Shown here: positions 1-9,648 of the stretch, piece after piece
Layout: each line of letters starts with the position of its first letter
Numbering within the stretch: position 1 is the first letter of the stretch
Assembly (NCBI RefSeq): GCF_000372725.1
Contig: NW_005201092.1
Span: forward strand, 877,220-941,219
Length of the DNA stretch: 64,000 nucleotides
Source of the DNA: Emiliania huxleyi CCMP1516
Lineage: Eukaryota; Haptophyta; Isochrysidales; Noelaerhabdaceae
Reading direction: 5' to 3'
Translations under genes and position numbers: made by a program
Notes under the pieces: generated by a model
What the model was told of the DNA's origin: nothing
The model's input: only the letters and a program-made list of their open reading frames with translations
Database searches by the model: none

Positions 1-2168
1 GGGCTGTGGCGAGGGGGGGAGGGGGGGTTGCGGTGCCGTTGACGCTTGCGTACGAGATGGCCATCAGCGCCGAGGAGAGGGAGAGGACACCGGTGACGGG
101 CAGGGCGATGGAGGAGTCGAAGACGGCCCACCTGCTCGCGGCAGGCGCGTGTGGAGAGACGCGTCTCACAACTGCGAGAGGAGTAGCCGAGGCGGCGTGC
201 GTCTTGACCACGGTGGCGAGGAGGATGGCGATCAGGCCTGTGGCCGGCGGAGTAGCGCTCGGTCATTTGCCGGTGCGAAGGAGGCGAGGGGGCGGGGCGG
301 GGCGGGGCGGGGCGGGGCGGGGCGGGGCGGGGCGGGGCGGGGTGGGGCGGGGCGGGGCGGGAGGGAGGGAGGGGAGGGGAGGGGGGGGGCGGGGTGGGGC
401 GGGGCGGGGCGGGAGGGAGGGAGGGGAGGGGAGGGGGGGGGCGGGGCGGGGCGGGAGGGAGGGAGGGGAGGGGGGGGGGGGGGGGAGAGCGCCGAGGCCG
501 AACGCGACTCTCGCCGTGCGGAACTCGGAGCCGTACTGCGTGGTGAGCCGGCCGAGAGCGGAGTCGCGCGCGTCCGGCTGCTCGTCCGTGCCGTGCCTCG
601 TGGCGCCGTAGCTCCCGTCGCCCAGCTTGTAGAGGAGCTGCTGCGAGACGACGACGCAGATGAGCATGAAGCCGAAGGTGGCGGCGTCGAGCACGACGAA
701 GGCCTGCAGCAGGTCGGAGTCTGTCGAGATCCTCGATATTCCCCGAGATTCCCCGAGATTGCCCGAGATTGCACCTGCAGCAGGTCGGAGTCTGGCACAG
801 GGCGGGAAGTGGAGACGGAGGAGGTGGCGGAGGTGACGCGCGACTCGGAGATCATCAGGGTGCCTGGAAGGTTGAGGGAGATATGGGGAGATATGGGGAG
901 ATCATCAGGGTGCCTGGCAGGTTGAGGGAGATATGGGGAGATATGGGGAGATATGGGGAGATCATCAGGGTGCCTGGAAGGTTGAGGGCGCCAAAGGCGA
1001 AGGCGGCGAAGAGCGCCGCGCTCGCCTTGAGCTCCGACACGATCGCCATCGCCCTCTCCGGCCCGGCCGGCTGCTCCTCGGCCGGGGAAGAGCCCGCCTC
1101 CCACGCGCCTCCCTCGATCGCCGACCGAACCTCTGCTGCCGCACGGCCGAGCCACTCCCCCGCCCGCCCCGCCACGCCGGCCGCCTCCTCCACCGCCCCC
1201 TCCACCGCCTCCTCCAGCCCGCTCGCGACCCCCTCACCGCCGCCGAGCGACTCGCCGCGCCAGCCGGCCGCTGGAAGCCGCTCGCTCAGCGCGCTCAGTG
1301 TCTGGCCCGCGGCGTCGGCCCAAGCTGACGCCGCCTCGCCACCGCCACCGCCTTGCGGCTGCGAAAGGCCGTCGCCGCCGACGCGTTCCACGCGTGCCAG
1401 CACGTCCCCGAGGTCACGGACCGGCGGCAGCGGCATCGGCGGAGGCATGCCCGTCACAGAGGGCGGCGGCGGCGGACGAGGCGGCGGTGCGGGTGCGACG
1501 CCGACAACGCGAGCCAGGACGTCTCCAAAGTCGCGGACGGGCGGGAGCGGCATGCCCGACGCCATGGGCGGCGGCGGAAGGCGCGAAGGAGGCGGCGCAG
1601 GCGCAAACCGTTCCGGCGGTGGCGGCATGCTCACGGGCGGCGGCGGAGGAGGTGAAATAGACGGCGCACGTCCGACGCCAGCAACGCGTGCCAGGACGTC
1701 TCCGACGTCGCGGACGGGCGGAAGCGGCATCAGCGGCGGCGGCGGCATGCCCAGGGACGGCGGAGGAAGAGGCGTAGGTGCGACACGTTCGAAGCGAGCT
1801 AGCACGTCGCCGATGTCACGGACCGGCGGGAGCGGCATCGGCGGCGGCATGCCCGTCACAGAGGGCGGCGGCGGACGAGGCGGAGGAGGAGGCCAGCCCG
1901 ATGGTCTCCAGAGTGGTGGGGGAGGCGGTGGCGGAGGCGGTGGGGGAGGCGGTGGCGGAGGAGGAGGAGGCGCCGCGCCAGCGGCAGGCGCGGCTCCCGC
2001 CTCGCGCCGCCTCTGGTACTCTTCGTACGACATCGGCGGCTGCGAGCTCGTCACCGCCGCTCGACGCAGCGCCGGAAGGCGCAGACTCAGGGTTGGCCCT
2101 GCGCTTGGGGTGTAGGAGGTGGAGAGGAAGGCCACAGCGGCAGTGAGAGTCATCACCACCATCACCAT
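1..2168 (-). CDS. Proline-rich multipass membrane protein, 3' end outside window
   Basis: Function not recognised. The start is taken at 2168, where a short hydrophobic, organelle- or signal-type leader begins; in-frame sequence upstream is repeat DNA. The first exon (2168-974) encodes a poly-proline region with four copies of a P-P-V-R-D-x-G-D-V-L-A-R motif, then a helical Ala/Glu-rich segment and a hydrophobic helix. Three further exons can be joined in frame: 863-775, 703-493 and 237-1. Exons 3 and 4 carry more membrane helices (around FGFMLICVVVSQQLLY, GLIAILLATVV and ALPVTGVLSLSSALMAISYA). Intron 1 (973-864) starts with GC, intron 2 (774-704) with GT, intron 3 (492-238) with GC. Introns 1 and 2 are flanked by duplicated exon-end sequence. 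The coding frame is restored at every junction, which supports the model; the biological role is unknown. Confidence 0.6.
238..492. repeat. (GGGGC)n / G-run intron
   Basis: This intron of the minus-strand membrane gene consists almost wholly of GGGGC units and long G runs on the plus strand (C-rich on the sense strand). It is a strong G-quadruplex candidate on the template-like strand. It also creates spurious Gly/Arg and Pro/Ala reading frames on both strands. Confidence 0.85.
847..989. repeat. Triplicated exon-junction sequence
   Basis: A segment of about 30 nt (plus strand GATCATCAGGGTGCCTGG, then AAGGTTGAGGG) occurs at about 847, 898 and 958. The copies are separated by short ATATGGGGAG repeats. 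The outer copies coincide with the donor and acceptor of intron 1 of the minus-strand gene. Confidence 0.8.
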
Positions 2169-2238
2169 CACCCGGGCAAGATCGCGCGTGAAAAAATGAA
2201 AAAACAAATCGCTACCGGCAGTGAGCCACGGATAGCGC

Positions 2239-2705
2239 ACCACACCCCTCTTCTTAAAATCCCTGTGTGGTGGCGGCGTGCCGTCCTCCCATCCCTGAAG
2301 AAAGAAAGAAAACAGCCACGCCATCAAGATCGTGCGTGAAAAAAGCGCACCACACTCCTCTCCTTAAAATCCCTGTGTGGGGGCGGCGTGCCGTTCTCCC
2401 ATCCCTCCCTTGGGTTGTGTGTTTTCTTTCTTTCTTTCTGAAAAAAGAATTTAAAGAAGACAACTCCCTCTCACAGCACACAGGCTCGACACAGGTGCGA
2501 ACTGGCGCGTGCTAGTACTATCACCGGCACACGAAAAAAGAAAGATCGAGTAAAAAGATTTTTTCCGTTCGCGTTTCGCCGGTCAAAAGAAAGAAAGAAA
2601 GAAAACAGACAACGCAAGGGAGGGATGGGAGAACGGCACGCCGCCACCACACAGGGATTTTAAGGAGAGGAGTGTGATGCGCTAGCCGTCGCCCACCCTG
2701 GGGAG
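2239..2705. mobile_element. MITE-like foldback element with ~100-bp inverted arms
   Basis: Left arm about 2344-2441 and right arm about 2583-2690 are inverted copies of each other: CACACTCCTCTCC, TTAAAATCCCTGTGTGG, a GGCGGCGTGCCG block, then a TTTC-repeat tract. The loop (2442-2582) holds a 60-bp segment found again near 27313-27377. An extra solo arm lies at 2239-2300 and another at 11783-11860. No coding capacity. It is a non-autonomous foldback/MITE by structure; no transposase is seen. Confidence 0.65.
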
Positions 2706-3089
2706 TCTGCCTCTTCGTATCTCTTTTCGCAGTCTCTCGCCGCTTCTCGCTGCAGCCTTCATGCCACCTCGCGGTCGTCCCACTCTCGTCGTTCTCTCCC
2801 TCTTGTCATTTCCTCCTCTGTCGCGTTTCGCCGGTCGTCCTCCCATTCCTAGCGAGGTGTTTTCTTTCTTTCTCGCTAGTCGACAATTTCTTTCTTTTTG
2901 TGCGGTCCACGCACGCACGTGCACGTGCACGTGTCTCTAGATACTGTAAAACAGCTCATAGCGCAAAGCGCGCCGCGCAGGACCCTACCTCGACACACCT
3001 CGCGAGTCTGGGCCCTCGCTGGGTATCTCGTCCATCTGAGCATGACCTATGCGTGTGGCTGCCACGTCGCGCCTCACCCTCTACGCCGC
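2706..3089. other. Intergenic, no gene seen
   Basis: Pyrimidine-rich tracts with TTTC repeats, then a GCACGTGCACGTGCACGTG E-box-like run near 2914-2932. No supported gene. Confidence 0.5.
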
Positions 3090-3971
3090 TCACTGTAATT
3101 CTTCCACCTCGGCAAACGCCGCCGCCTCCAGCGCCTCGCAGAGTGCGTCGTTCTCGGCCAGCGCGTCGTCTCCCAGCCAATGCGCCTGCACCTCGGCGTA
3201 GGCGTCGTTGTACGATGGCGCCGGCGCCCCAGTGACGCGCCACACGAAGCAGTTGAGCCGGTCGCCATCTTCGCCCTTCACAGGCTTGAGTGTGTCGAAG
3301 GCGAAGCGGCGGCCGACGAGGAGCGTGTCTGTGGTGACGACGAGACTGCCCTCCTTCATCACGGTTGCCAGCGACGCGCTCATTTCCGGCAGTCGAAGCC
3401 CGTCGTCCGCGGTCGGGAACGCCGTGCTGTACATGAAGCAGACATCGGCTGCTGCCATCACCGCAGGCGAGTCGACGTGCGGCAGCCCATCCGCCAGCAC
3501 GGACGTCACGAGCCCTGGAGGGATGGCCTCATTGGCCTCGGCACTGTCGATGCACTCGCACGCGATAGCATGCAGGCCCGTCACCGCCTCGATGCCAGTG
3601 CAGGCCTCCCACTCCGCCATTGCAGCGACGCCCAGGATTAGCCGGCCGGAGCCGGACCCGAAATCGACAAAGCGCCGCGTGGGGCCCGTGCGCTCACGTA
3701 CCGATGGCAGCAGAAGGACGTCGGCGATAGCCCTCAAGCCCATCTCCCCGTAGATGCCGTACAAGTCGAGGGGTGCACCCGATGCGGCAAACGCGCTCGC
3801 ACGCTGATCGATGTTGGCCACCGAGTCGAACCGCGCGCGCGCAAGCAGCGAATCGGCTGCAGACACCATGGCATCCACGTCGTGAGCTCGAGCGGCTGCT
3901 CGAGTCAGACTGCGTTGGGATGACTGGCTGGCGAGCTGTTTTGACTGACGCCTCAGCCATGCAGCACGCAT
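3090..3971 (-). CDS. Class I SAM-dependent methyltransferase, DOT1-like fold
   Basis: A 293-aa protein. The SAM-binding motif I is clear (RFVDFGSGSGRLILG), followed by the acidic post-I loop (CTGIEAVTGLHAIA). Upstream YGIYGEMGLRAIADVLLL and downstream ADVCFMYSTAFPT resemble the layout of DOT1-type and related protein methyltransferases. Histone H3K79 activity is only an inference; the protein is much shorter than true DOT1L and could modify another substrate. The start at 3971 is chosen because the open frame upstream runs antisense through the neighbouring F-box/RCC1 gene. It is divergent from that gene, 163 nt between starts. No intron seen. Confidence 0.7.
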   Translation of the reverse strand: MRAAWLRRQSKQLASQSSQRSLTRAAARAHDVDAMVSAADSLLARARFDSVANIDQRASAFAASGAPLDLYGIYGEMGLRAIADVLLLPSVRERTGPTRRFVDFGSGSGRLILGVAAMAEWEACTGIEAVTGLHAIACECIDSAEANEAIPPGLVTSVLADGLPHVDSPAVMAAADVCFMYSTAFPTADDGLRLPEMSASLATVMKEGSLVVTTDTLLVGRRFAFDTLKPVKGEDGDRLNCFVWRVTGAPAPSYNDAYAEVQAHWLGDDALAENDALCEALEAAAFAEVEELQ

Positions 3972-4134
3972 GCCGCTGCGCTTGACGCAACAGTGGAGGG
4001 AGCTGCCTCGACGCGACGTTGCGCTACGACGGAGGAGAAGGTAGTGTACACCGACGGGCGCTGGATTGGCCGCTTTGTGTATCTCGAGACCTCGAGGGTA
4101 CGATGCTGCTCCTTTTTTTTCTTGCGATGTCGAG

Positions 4135-5538
4135 ATGTCAGCCCCGCAGCGCCATTCGCGCCGACTCGCCGCCGCCGCCGCCGCCGCACACTGCGTCCTC
4201 ACCGACCTGCCCCTTGAGCTTCTCGCGCGCGTCATCTCCCGCTGCGACCCCGCCGACATCGCTCGCGTCGCGGCCGTCTCGCTGCTCTTCCACGCCTCGC
4301 TCGCGCTGGAAGGCATCCGCTTGCGCCTGCAAGAGGCCGGCTTCGAGCTGCCGGCGCAGCCAGAGGGCGAGAGCTGCGCCGTGCGGTGGCTGTGCTACTC
4401 GGCGTTGCTGCGCGAGTCCAACCCGCCGGCGAGGGTGGCGGCAGGAGACACGCTCAGCGTCTTCATCGACGGCGAGGGGCGGCTCTCGTCGTGCGGCAGG
4501 GCTCCGAGCTGGACGCCAGGACTGCTCGGGCACGGCGAGGGCGTGACGCGGCTCAACACGCCGACACGCCTCCCTTCCCCGCTGGGCGGCGAGCGCGTCG
4601 TCGCTGTGTCGGCTGGAGATATGCACAGCCTCGCCCTCACCGCCGACAGCAGTGTCTGGAGCTGGGGCCAGGGAGCCTATGGCCAGCTGGGCCACGGCGA
4701 CGTGCAGAACCAGCTGCTGCCCAAGAACGTCGAGGCCTTTGCTAACCGGCGCGTGGTTGCTGTGTCGGCTGGAGGCGACCACAGCCTCGCCATCACCGCT
4801 GACGGCAGCGTCTGGAGCTGGGGCGATGGAGACTGCGGCACGCTGGGCCACGGCGACCAGCAGAGCCAGATGCTGCCCAAGAAGATCGAGGCCTTGGCTG
4901 ACCAGCGCGTCGTCGCCGTGTCGGCTGGGTGGGCGCACAGCCTCGCGCTCACCGCCGACGGCGCCGTCTGGAGCTGGGGCGGTGGAAACTCAGGCGAGCT
5001 GGGCCACAGCGACGAGCAGAGCCAGCAGCTGCCGACGAAAGTCGAGGCTTTGGCTGGCCAGCGAATCGTCGCCGTGTCGGCTGGTAACATCCACAGCCTC
5101 GCCCTCTCCGCCGACGGCGCCATCTGGAGCTGGGGCTCGGGAGCCTTTGGCAAGCTGGGCCACGGCGGCCAGCAGAACCAGCTGCTGCCCAAGAAGGTCG
5201 ACGCCTTTGACCAGTGTGTCGTTGCTCTGTCGGCTGGAGGATACCACAGCCTCGCCACCACCGCCGACGGCGCCGTCTGGAGCTGGGGCTTGGGAGGCTG
5301 TGGCCGGCTGGGCCACGGCGACCAGCAGCACCAGCTGCTGCCGAAGAAGGTCGAGGCCTTTGCTGGGCAGCGCGTCGTCGCCGTGCTGGCGGGAGAGGAC
5401 CACAGCCTCGCCATCACCGCCGATGGCGCTGTCTTCACGTGGGGCAAGGGCGACGACGGCTGCCTAGGCCACGGAGAGGACCCGTCGAACCAGCTGCTGC
5501 CCAAGAAGGTCGAGGCGCGCAACGCCAGCGCAGAGTGA
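4135..5538 (+). CDS. F-box/RCC1-repeat protein, copy A
   Basis: A 467-aa intronless protein. Residues about 21-65 form an F-box-like helix set (LTDLPLELLARVISRCDPAD, then IARVAAVSLLFHASLALEGI). The rest is an RCC1-type propeller with six WSWG/FTWG blades of about 50 residues, each ending LGHGDxQxQLLPKKVEA. F-box proteins usually recruit targets to SCF ubiquitin ligases, and RCC1 propellers bind proteins or chromatin, so a substrate-receptor role is plausible but inferred. The ATG at 4135 gives the same MSxPxRRSxRR start as copies B-E. Four relatives lie at 10051, 21153 (broken), 51376 and 53278. The blades are nearly identical in DNA as well as protein, which suggests recent repeat homogenisation. 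Confidence 0.8.
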   Translation: MSAPQRHSRRLAAAAAAAHCVLTDLPLELLARVISRCDPADIARVAAVSLLFHASLALEGIRLRLQEAGFELPAQPEGESCAVRWLCYSALLRESNPPARVAAGDTLSVFIDGEGRLSSCGRAPSWTPGLLGHGEGVTRLNTPTRLPSPLGGERVVAVSAGDMHSLALTADSSVWSWGQGAYGQLGHGDVQNQLLPKNVEAFANRRVVAVSAGGDHSLAITADGSVWSWGDGDCGTLGHGDQQSQMLPKKIEALADQRVVAVSAGWAHSLALTADGAVWSWGGGNSGELGHSDEQSQQLPTKVEALAGQRIVAVSAGNIHSLALSADGAIWSWGSGAFGKLGHGGQQNQLLPKKVDAFDQCVVALSAGGYHSLATTADGAVWSWGLGGCGRLGHGDQQHQLLPKKVEAFAGQRVVAVLAGEDHSLAITADGAVFTWGKGDDGCLGHGEDPSNQLLPKKVEARNASAE

Positions 5539-5599
5539 ACTAAGCCGTCTACGAGTCGTCTCGAATGAGATGGACTCTCGACTCCCGTGAGGTATCGGC

Positions 5600-5764
5600 G
5601 ACACGTGTCGCGAGCGACGTGGTGATTTCAAGCTGTATGCTGTGGGCGGCGACTCTGCTGACGGCCGCCTCAGCTCAGTCAAGCGGTACGATCCGGCGCT
5701 GAACGCGTGGGAGACGGTTGCGCCAATGGGGGCGGGGCGGATCGGCAGCATTGCCCTTGTGTAA
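5600..5764 (+). pseudogene. Kelch-motif fragment
   Basis: Translation from 5630 gives KLYAVGGDSADGRLSSVKRY then DPALNAWETVAPM, ending at a stop at 5762-5764. This is one clean Kelch blade (GG, Y and W at the expected spacing) with no start codon or further blades around it, so it looks like the 3' relic of a Kelch gene. It sits just downstream of F-box/RCC1 copy A; F-box/Kelch proteins exist, but the frame does not connect. Confidence 0.6.
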
Positions 5765-6019
5765 TAATAAGTCGATTCAGCACATAGGGCTGGCGGGTGA
5801 GTGTCTGGGGAAGCATCGATTTCTTTTTTGTCGCCCTTCATGTTGCGCCTAGCTAGCGTGCGGCGGGGCCCGCCTGGATCTGTCGCCGACAAGCTGAGGT
5901 AGGTGGCGAGGCGCTCGCGCAGGCGCGAGTCGGGCAGCTTCTCCATCGCGTAGATAGACCGCCTCGAGCACGGCTCGCTACACATACTCGAGTACTGGGT
6001 GTGTTGTGCCGACATCGAT

Positions 6020-7486
6020 ATGTCCTTTGCCCTCCTCCTCGCCCTCGCCTCCTCGCCCTACCCTCGCAACGACGTGAGGCTTGTGAGCGTGTCTGCGAGC
6101 GGAGCCGAGACCGTCACGGCCTTGGACGGCATGCTCCTGCTGCGAGACGCAGTCGCTTGGTGGGAGCAGGAGATGCTGCTCCGCGCCGAGCGGCAGGCCT
6201 GGAAGGACCGCTTCCTCGTCGAGCACAGCCTCGTGAATCGCACGCGACAGATCACCGGCAGCCCATCGAGGCAGTCGGTCACATGGCTGCATCGACATCG
6301 CGGCTTTGCGGGCGGGGTTGTGGATCGTCTTGTCGAAGCTGTGATGTCGGCGCAGGAGGCCGCTGGGTGGGCGCTGGCAGGCCTGGGTCCGCTCCAGGTG
6401 CGCTGCATCGAGTCCGTCCGATACTCGTCCGCGGATGACGAAGGGCACGAGGACGGCGACGAGGGCTGGCACCAGGATGAGTACTCTGTTCTGACTGCGG
6501 TGCTCACGCTCGCTCTCTCGCACGATCTCCAGGGCGGCGAGACGGAGGTCGACCGCGGCGGCCATCCGCGGCGAGCGGAGGGGATGCAGCCTGGCGACGT
6601 GCTGATCTTCCGGTCTTGGGACGCTCACCGCTCGACGCCCGTGGCGCCGGGCGAGCGGCACATCATCGTGCTCGAGCTCTGGCAAGGCCCGCAGGTCGGC
6701 AACGACGCACCCGAGGGAAGGCAGGCCGTCCTCGAAGGCGGCCTCGCGCGGCTGTGCCCTCCGGCGCTGGCCGCCGATGCCTCCTCCGCCGCGCTGCTCT
6801 GGTTCTGCAGCAGGGCGGCTGACGAGCCGGCCGCTTGGGTGCGAGAAGAGGCCGCGCAACCTTCTCGGAACCGTCTCGGAGCCGTCTCGGAGCCTTCTCA
6901 GAACCGTCCCGTAGGCGCACCTCACCCGCGCTGCGGAGCTCGTCGGCGGCAGCGCTTACCTGTGGGAGCTGGCCGCTGCCGCGCTGGCCATCCGAGCTAC
7001 TGGATGGGCTGCACGTCTCTGAGCCCTCTCTGAGCCGTCTCTCCAAACCCTCTTGTGTAGGCCATCCCGCTGCTGGACGGGCTGAGCGCCGGCGGCGGCG
7101 CCGCCGCCGAACCGCTCGCTCGCATGACAGCCGCGCTGCGCCGCGCCGGTTTCTTGCGCACGGCCGCGCTGGTGCCGGACGTGGACGCGACGCCGCCGCC
7201 CGGCTGGGACGAGGAGGAGGACGGGCTGTTCAATGCGGGTTTCGTCGACGGCGTGGATGGCGCCTCCGTGGGCGGCTTCTTCCGGCAGATGAGCCGCGGC
7301 AAGGGGTGCGGCTTCCCTTCTCGCGGCCTCGACGTGCTGAGGAGGCGGATGGCGGAGCGCGACGCGGCCGGGCGGCTCATACACAAAGAGATCGACACCC
7401 AGCTGAGAGACGCGGTCGCGGGCCACCCTTCCCTGTGGAACGCGTGGCTAGAGCTGGATGTCGAGTACCTAAGTGGTGGGGGTTAA
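6020..7486 (+). CDS. 2-oxoglutarate/Fe(II) dioxygenase (prolyl-4-hydroxylase-like)
   Basis: Three exons (6020-6850, 6915-6986, 7061-7486) give 442 aa. The first ~250 residues hold the double-stranded beta-helix dioxygenase fold: the iron-binding H-x-D is in GWHQDEYS, and the distal His plus 2-oxoglutarate-binding Arg are in WDAHRSTPVAPGERH. Such enzymes hydroxylate proline or other side chains using O2 and 2-oxoglutarate. The N-terminus is weakly hydrophobic (MSFALLLALASS). The C-terminal 190 residues are of unknown role. Both introns (64 and 74 nt) start with GC. Intron 2 begins with a near copy of exon 3 (GCCATCC then CTGGATGGGCTG against CTGGACGGGCTG). Intron 1 consists of CTCGGA-type 11-nt repeats. 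Confidence 0.8.
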
Positions 7487-7783
7487 GGCCGTCGCAGGTC
7501 TGTGTACTCTATTATGTGAATTTGATCTGTCCTCGTTTTTAATTCGGGCAACACAGTTCTCAATAAAAAAGCCCGTCGGTTGGTAAACCCGACTAGACCA
7601 CCGGCGCGCAGCCAGTCTAGGCAGTGCAGTGCGTGTGCAGTGTGCTGTGTGCAGAGCGCAGAGCACGACTCGGCACGAATAATAAAGGCCGTCATGCGTG
7701 GACTGGTAAACCGCGACTACCTGACCGACGCAGCTCCACAGCACGCAGCTCACACAGCTTAACCTTAAGCTATTTTTCACGGT

Positions 7784-8911
7784 TCAGAGTTCGCGCGACA
7801 GCGCGATCGCTCGCTTGCAGAGGCCGCCAGCGTCGACCTCGCCGTAAACCTCGCGCTCCATCCACTCGATGGCGGGTTTGATTGGGAGGGCCTTTGCGGC
7901 AGGAAACTTGCGCTTGAGGGAGTTGACGCAACCGAGCAGGTCGAACTCGCCCTCGCTCTGCTCCTGCTCCTCCGCTTCCCCGTCCTCGGCCGCCTCCACC
8001 ACCGGAACAAGAGCCTCTGTCGCCTCCGCCAGAGGATCTTGAGGCTGGTGGGCTCCGACCGCTCGTGACAAAGGCAAGACCGCCAGCCGCGGTCGTGACG
8101 AGTCCTCGTCCGGCGGAGGTGTCCCGGGAGGTGTCCCTGGTCCCTCCTCCTCCCCGCCCACCTCCGCCTCCGCCACCTCATCCGCCTCCGCCTCACCTCC
8201 CACCCGCGCATACGCCACCGCCGCCTCCACCGCCGTGTCAAAGTAGCCGAGATAGACCAGCCTTCCGTCCTTGGCGCGCCGCTGCGCCTTGAAGCGGCCA
8301 GAGACCTGGCACACGCCCTTGTACCCGGTGCTGCTGCTGCTGGAGAGGTGCAAACACAAGCCCTCTGCCTGCCTGACTGGACCCCCCTCATGGTCCTCCG
8401 CCGCCTCCTCGGCCTCGGCCTCGTCTCCCTCCTCGTCCGAGTGTGAGTCCGAATCCGAGTCTGAGCCTTCCTCCTCCGCGCGATCCCGTGCCTCTAGCTG
8501 GCGCCACGCCTCCTTTATCGACGCGACCCGCTCGCCAGCCGGGCCCCGGTAGCCTTTCACTTTGCCGAAGTCGGTGATCTTGCTCCAACCGGGGGGCAAC
8601 ACGAGGGCTCTGTGCGCCGCAGGGTCTTCCGGCTGCCCGGCGGCCGGCTGCTCGACGGCGCACGGCGAGCCAACGGCCCGCGGACGGCCAACGGCCCGCG
8701 CATACGCCACCGCCGCCTCCACCACCGTATCAAAGAGTCCGAGGTAGAGCTGCCTTCCATCCTTGTCGCGCCGCTGCACCTGGAAGCGGCCAGAGCCGTG
8801 CTTGAAGACGCCTTTGTAGCCGCTGCTGCTCCTACTCGAGAGGTGCAAGCGCACGCCCTCCACCTCCGCCACGGGAGCAGCCTCGCGGCGCCGCTTGCGC
8901 GCGGAGGGCAT
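7784..8911 (-). CDS. Two-AP2-domain putative transcription factor
   Basis: A 375-aa intronless protein with two AP2/ERF-like DNA-binding domains: about residues 20-75 (SSGYKGVFKHGSGRFQVQRR and YLGLFDTVVEAAVAYARA) and about 190-245 (STGYKGVCQVSGRFKAQRR and YLGYFDTAVEAAVAYARV). YKGV, the WxA-like QAQ/VQRR strand and the YLGxFDTxxEAAxAYA helix are diagnostic. Between them lies an acidic SDSDSDSHSDEEGDE region that could act in activation. Start at 8911 is the first ATG; the longer frame upstream begins only with TTG. It is divergent from the YbaB-like gene with 133 nt between the starts. Algal AP2 proteins are nuclear regulators; its targets cannot be read from the sequence. Confidence 0.8.
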   Translation of the reverse strand: MPSARKRRREAAPVAEVEGVRLHLSSRSSSGYKGVFKHGSGRFQVQRRDKDGRQLYLGLFDTVVEAAVAYARAVGRPRAVGSPCAVEQPAAGQPEDPAAHRALVLPPGWSKITDFGKVKGYRGPAGERVASIKEAWRQLEARDRAEEEGSDSDSDSHSDEEGDEAEAEEAAEDHEGGPVRQAEGLCLHLSSSSSTGYKGVCQVSGRFKAQRRAKDGRLVYLGYFDTAVEAAVAYARVGGEAEADEVAEAEVGGEEEGPGTPPGTPPPDEDSSRPRLAVLPLSRAVGAHQPQDPLAEATEALVPVVEAAEDGEAEEQEQSEGEFDLLGCVNSLKRKFPAAKALPIKPAIEWMEREVYGEVDAGGLCKRAIALSREL

Positions 8912-9044
8912 GACGTTTCGGGACGCACGTAAAGATGAGTACAAAGGCCTCGCGGGTCAAATTTTTTTACTGCGCGTTTGTTTATCCTTAAGGGACGCGA
9001 CTCTTTCTTTTTTCTCATCCGGCACGATCGACGCTGGGGCTCCA

Positions 9045-9648
9045 ATGATCTCCGCCATCTGCAGCCTGCTTCTGCCAGCCTCGCAGAGTTTCGTGGCCGT
9101 GCCGAGGCCCGACGTGCTCTCGGCGCACAGCCCGCGCGCCGTGGCCGCGCCGCGCATGCTCTTTGGCGGCGGCGGCGCGAGCAAAGAGGGTGGCGGCGGC
9201 GGCGGCGGCATGGGCAACATGATGGAGACCATCAAGAAGGCGCAGGAGGTGGGAGTGAAGGTCAAGGCGCTGCAGGAGGAGCTGGTCAACACGGAGATCG
9301 AGGCGACCGCCGCCGACGGCGGCGTGACGGTTGTCATCTCCGGTGCCCAGGCGCGACCCGCTCCTCTCGTGCTCAGCACTGCCACCTGCCCGCTCCTCGC
9401 CTTCGCGCTGCCTCCGCCCCTGCCGCCGGAGCAGCGCCGATCGCCGTCGCCCTCTCGTCCAGGTGCCCATGGATGTCAAGGTGAGCGAGGACTTGTGCAG
9501 CAAGGGCGCGGAGGCCGTGTCGGACGCCATCTCGCTGGCGATGCGCGAGGCGCACAAAAACTCGATGGAGTACTCCAAGCAGAAGCTGGGCGCGCTCTAC
9601 GCCGAGATTGGGCTGCCGATGCCGCCGGAGGGAGGGCCAGGCATGTGA
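9045..9648 (+). CDS. YbaB/EbfC-family nucleoid-associated protein, probably plastid
   Basis: Two exons (9045-9350, 9463-9648) give 163 aa. The mature part matches the YbaB/EbfC family: a G-rich N-terminus, MGNMMETIKKAQEVGVKVKA with the following QEELVNTEIEA, then GGVTVVISGAQ, and a C-terminal helix around LCSKGAEAVSDAISLAMREA. Bacterial members bind DNA as dimers. The first ~40 residues (ISAICSLLLPASQSFVAVPR) look like an organelle-targeting leader, so a plastid nucleoid role is likely (inference). The intron uses a GC donor (CCCAG|GCGCG) and a CAG acceptor (TCCAG|GTGCCC); joining keeps the frame. Length is usual for the family plus leader. Confidence 0.85.

Noticed and set aside
289..500. 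Gly/Arg- and Pro-rich proteins on both strands
   Set aside because: These are translations of a GGGGC-repeat intron.
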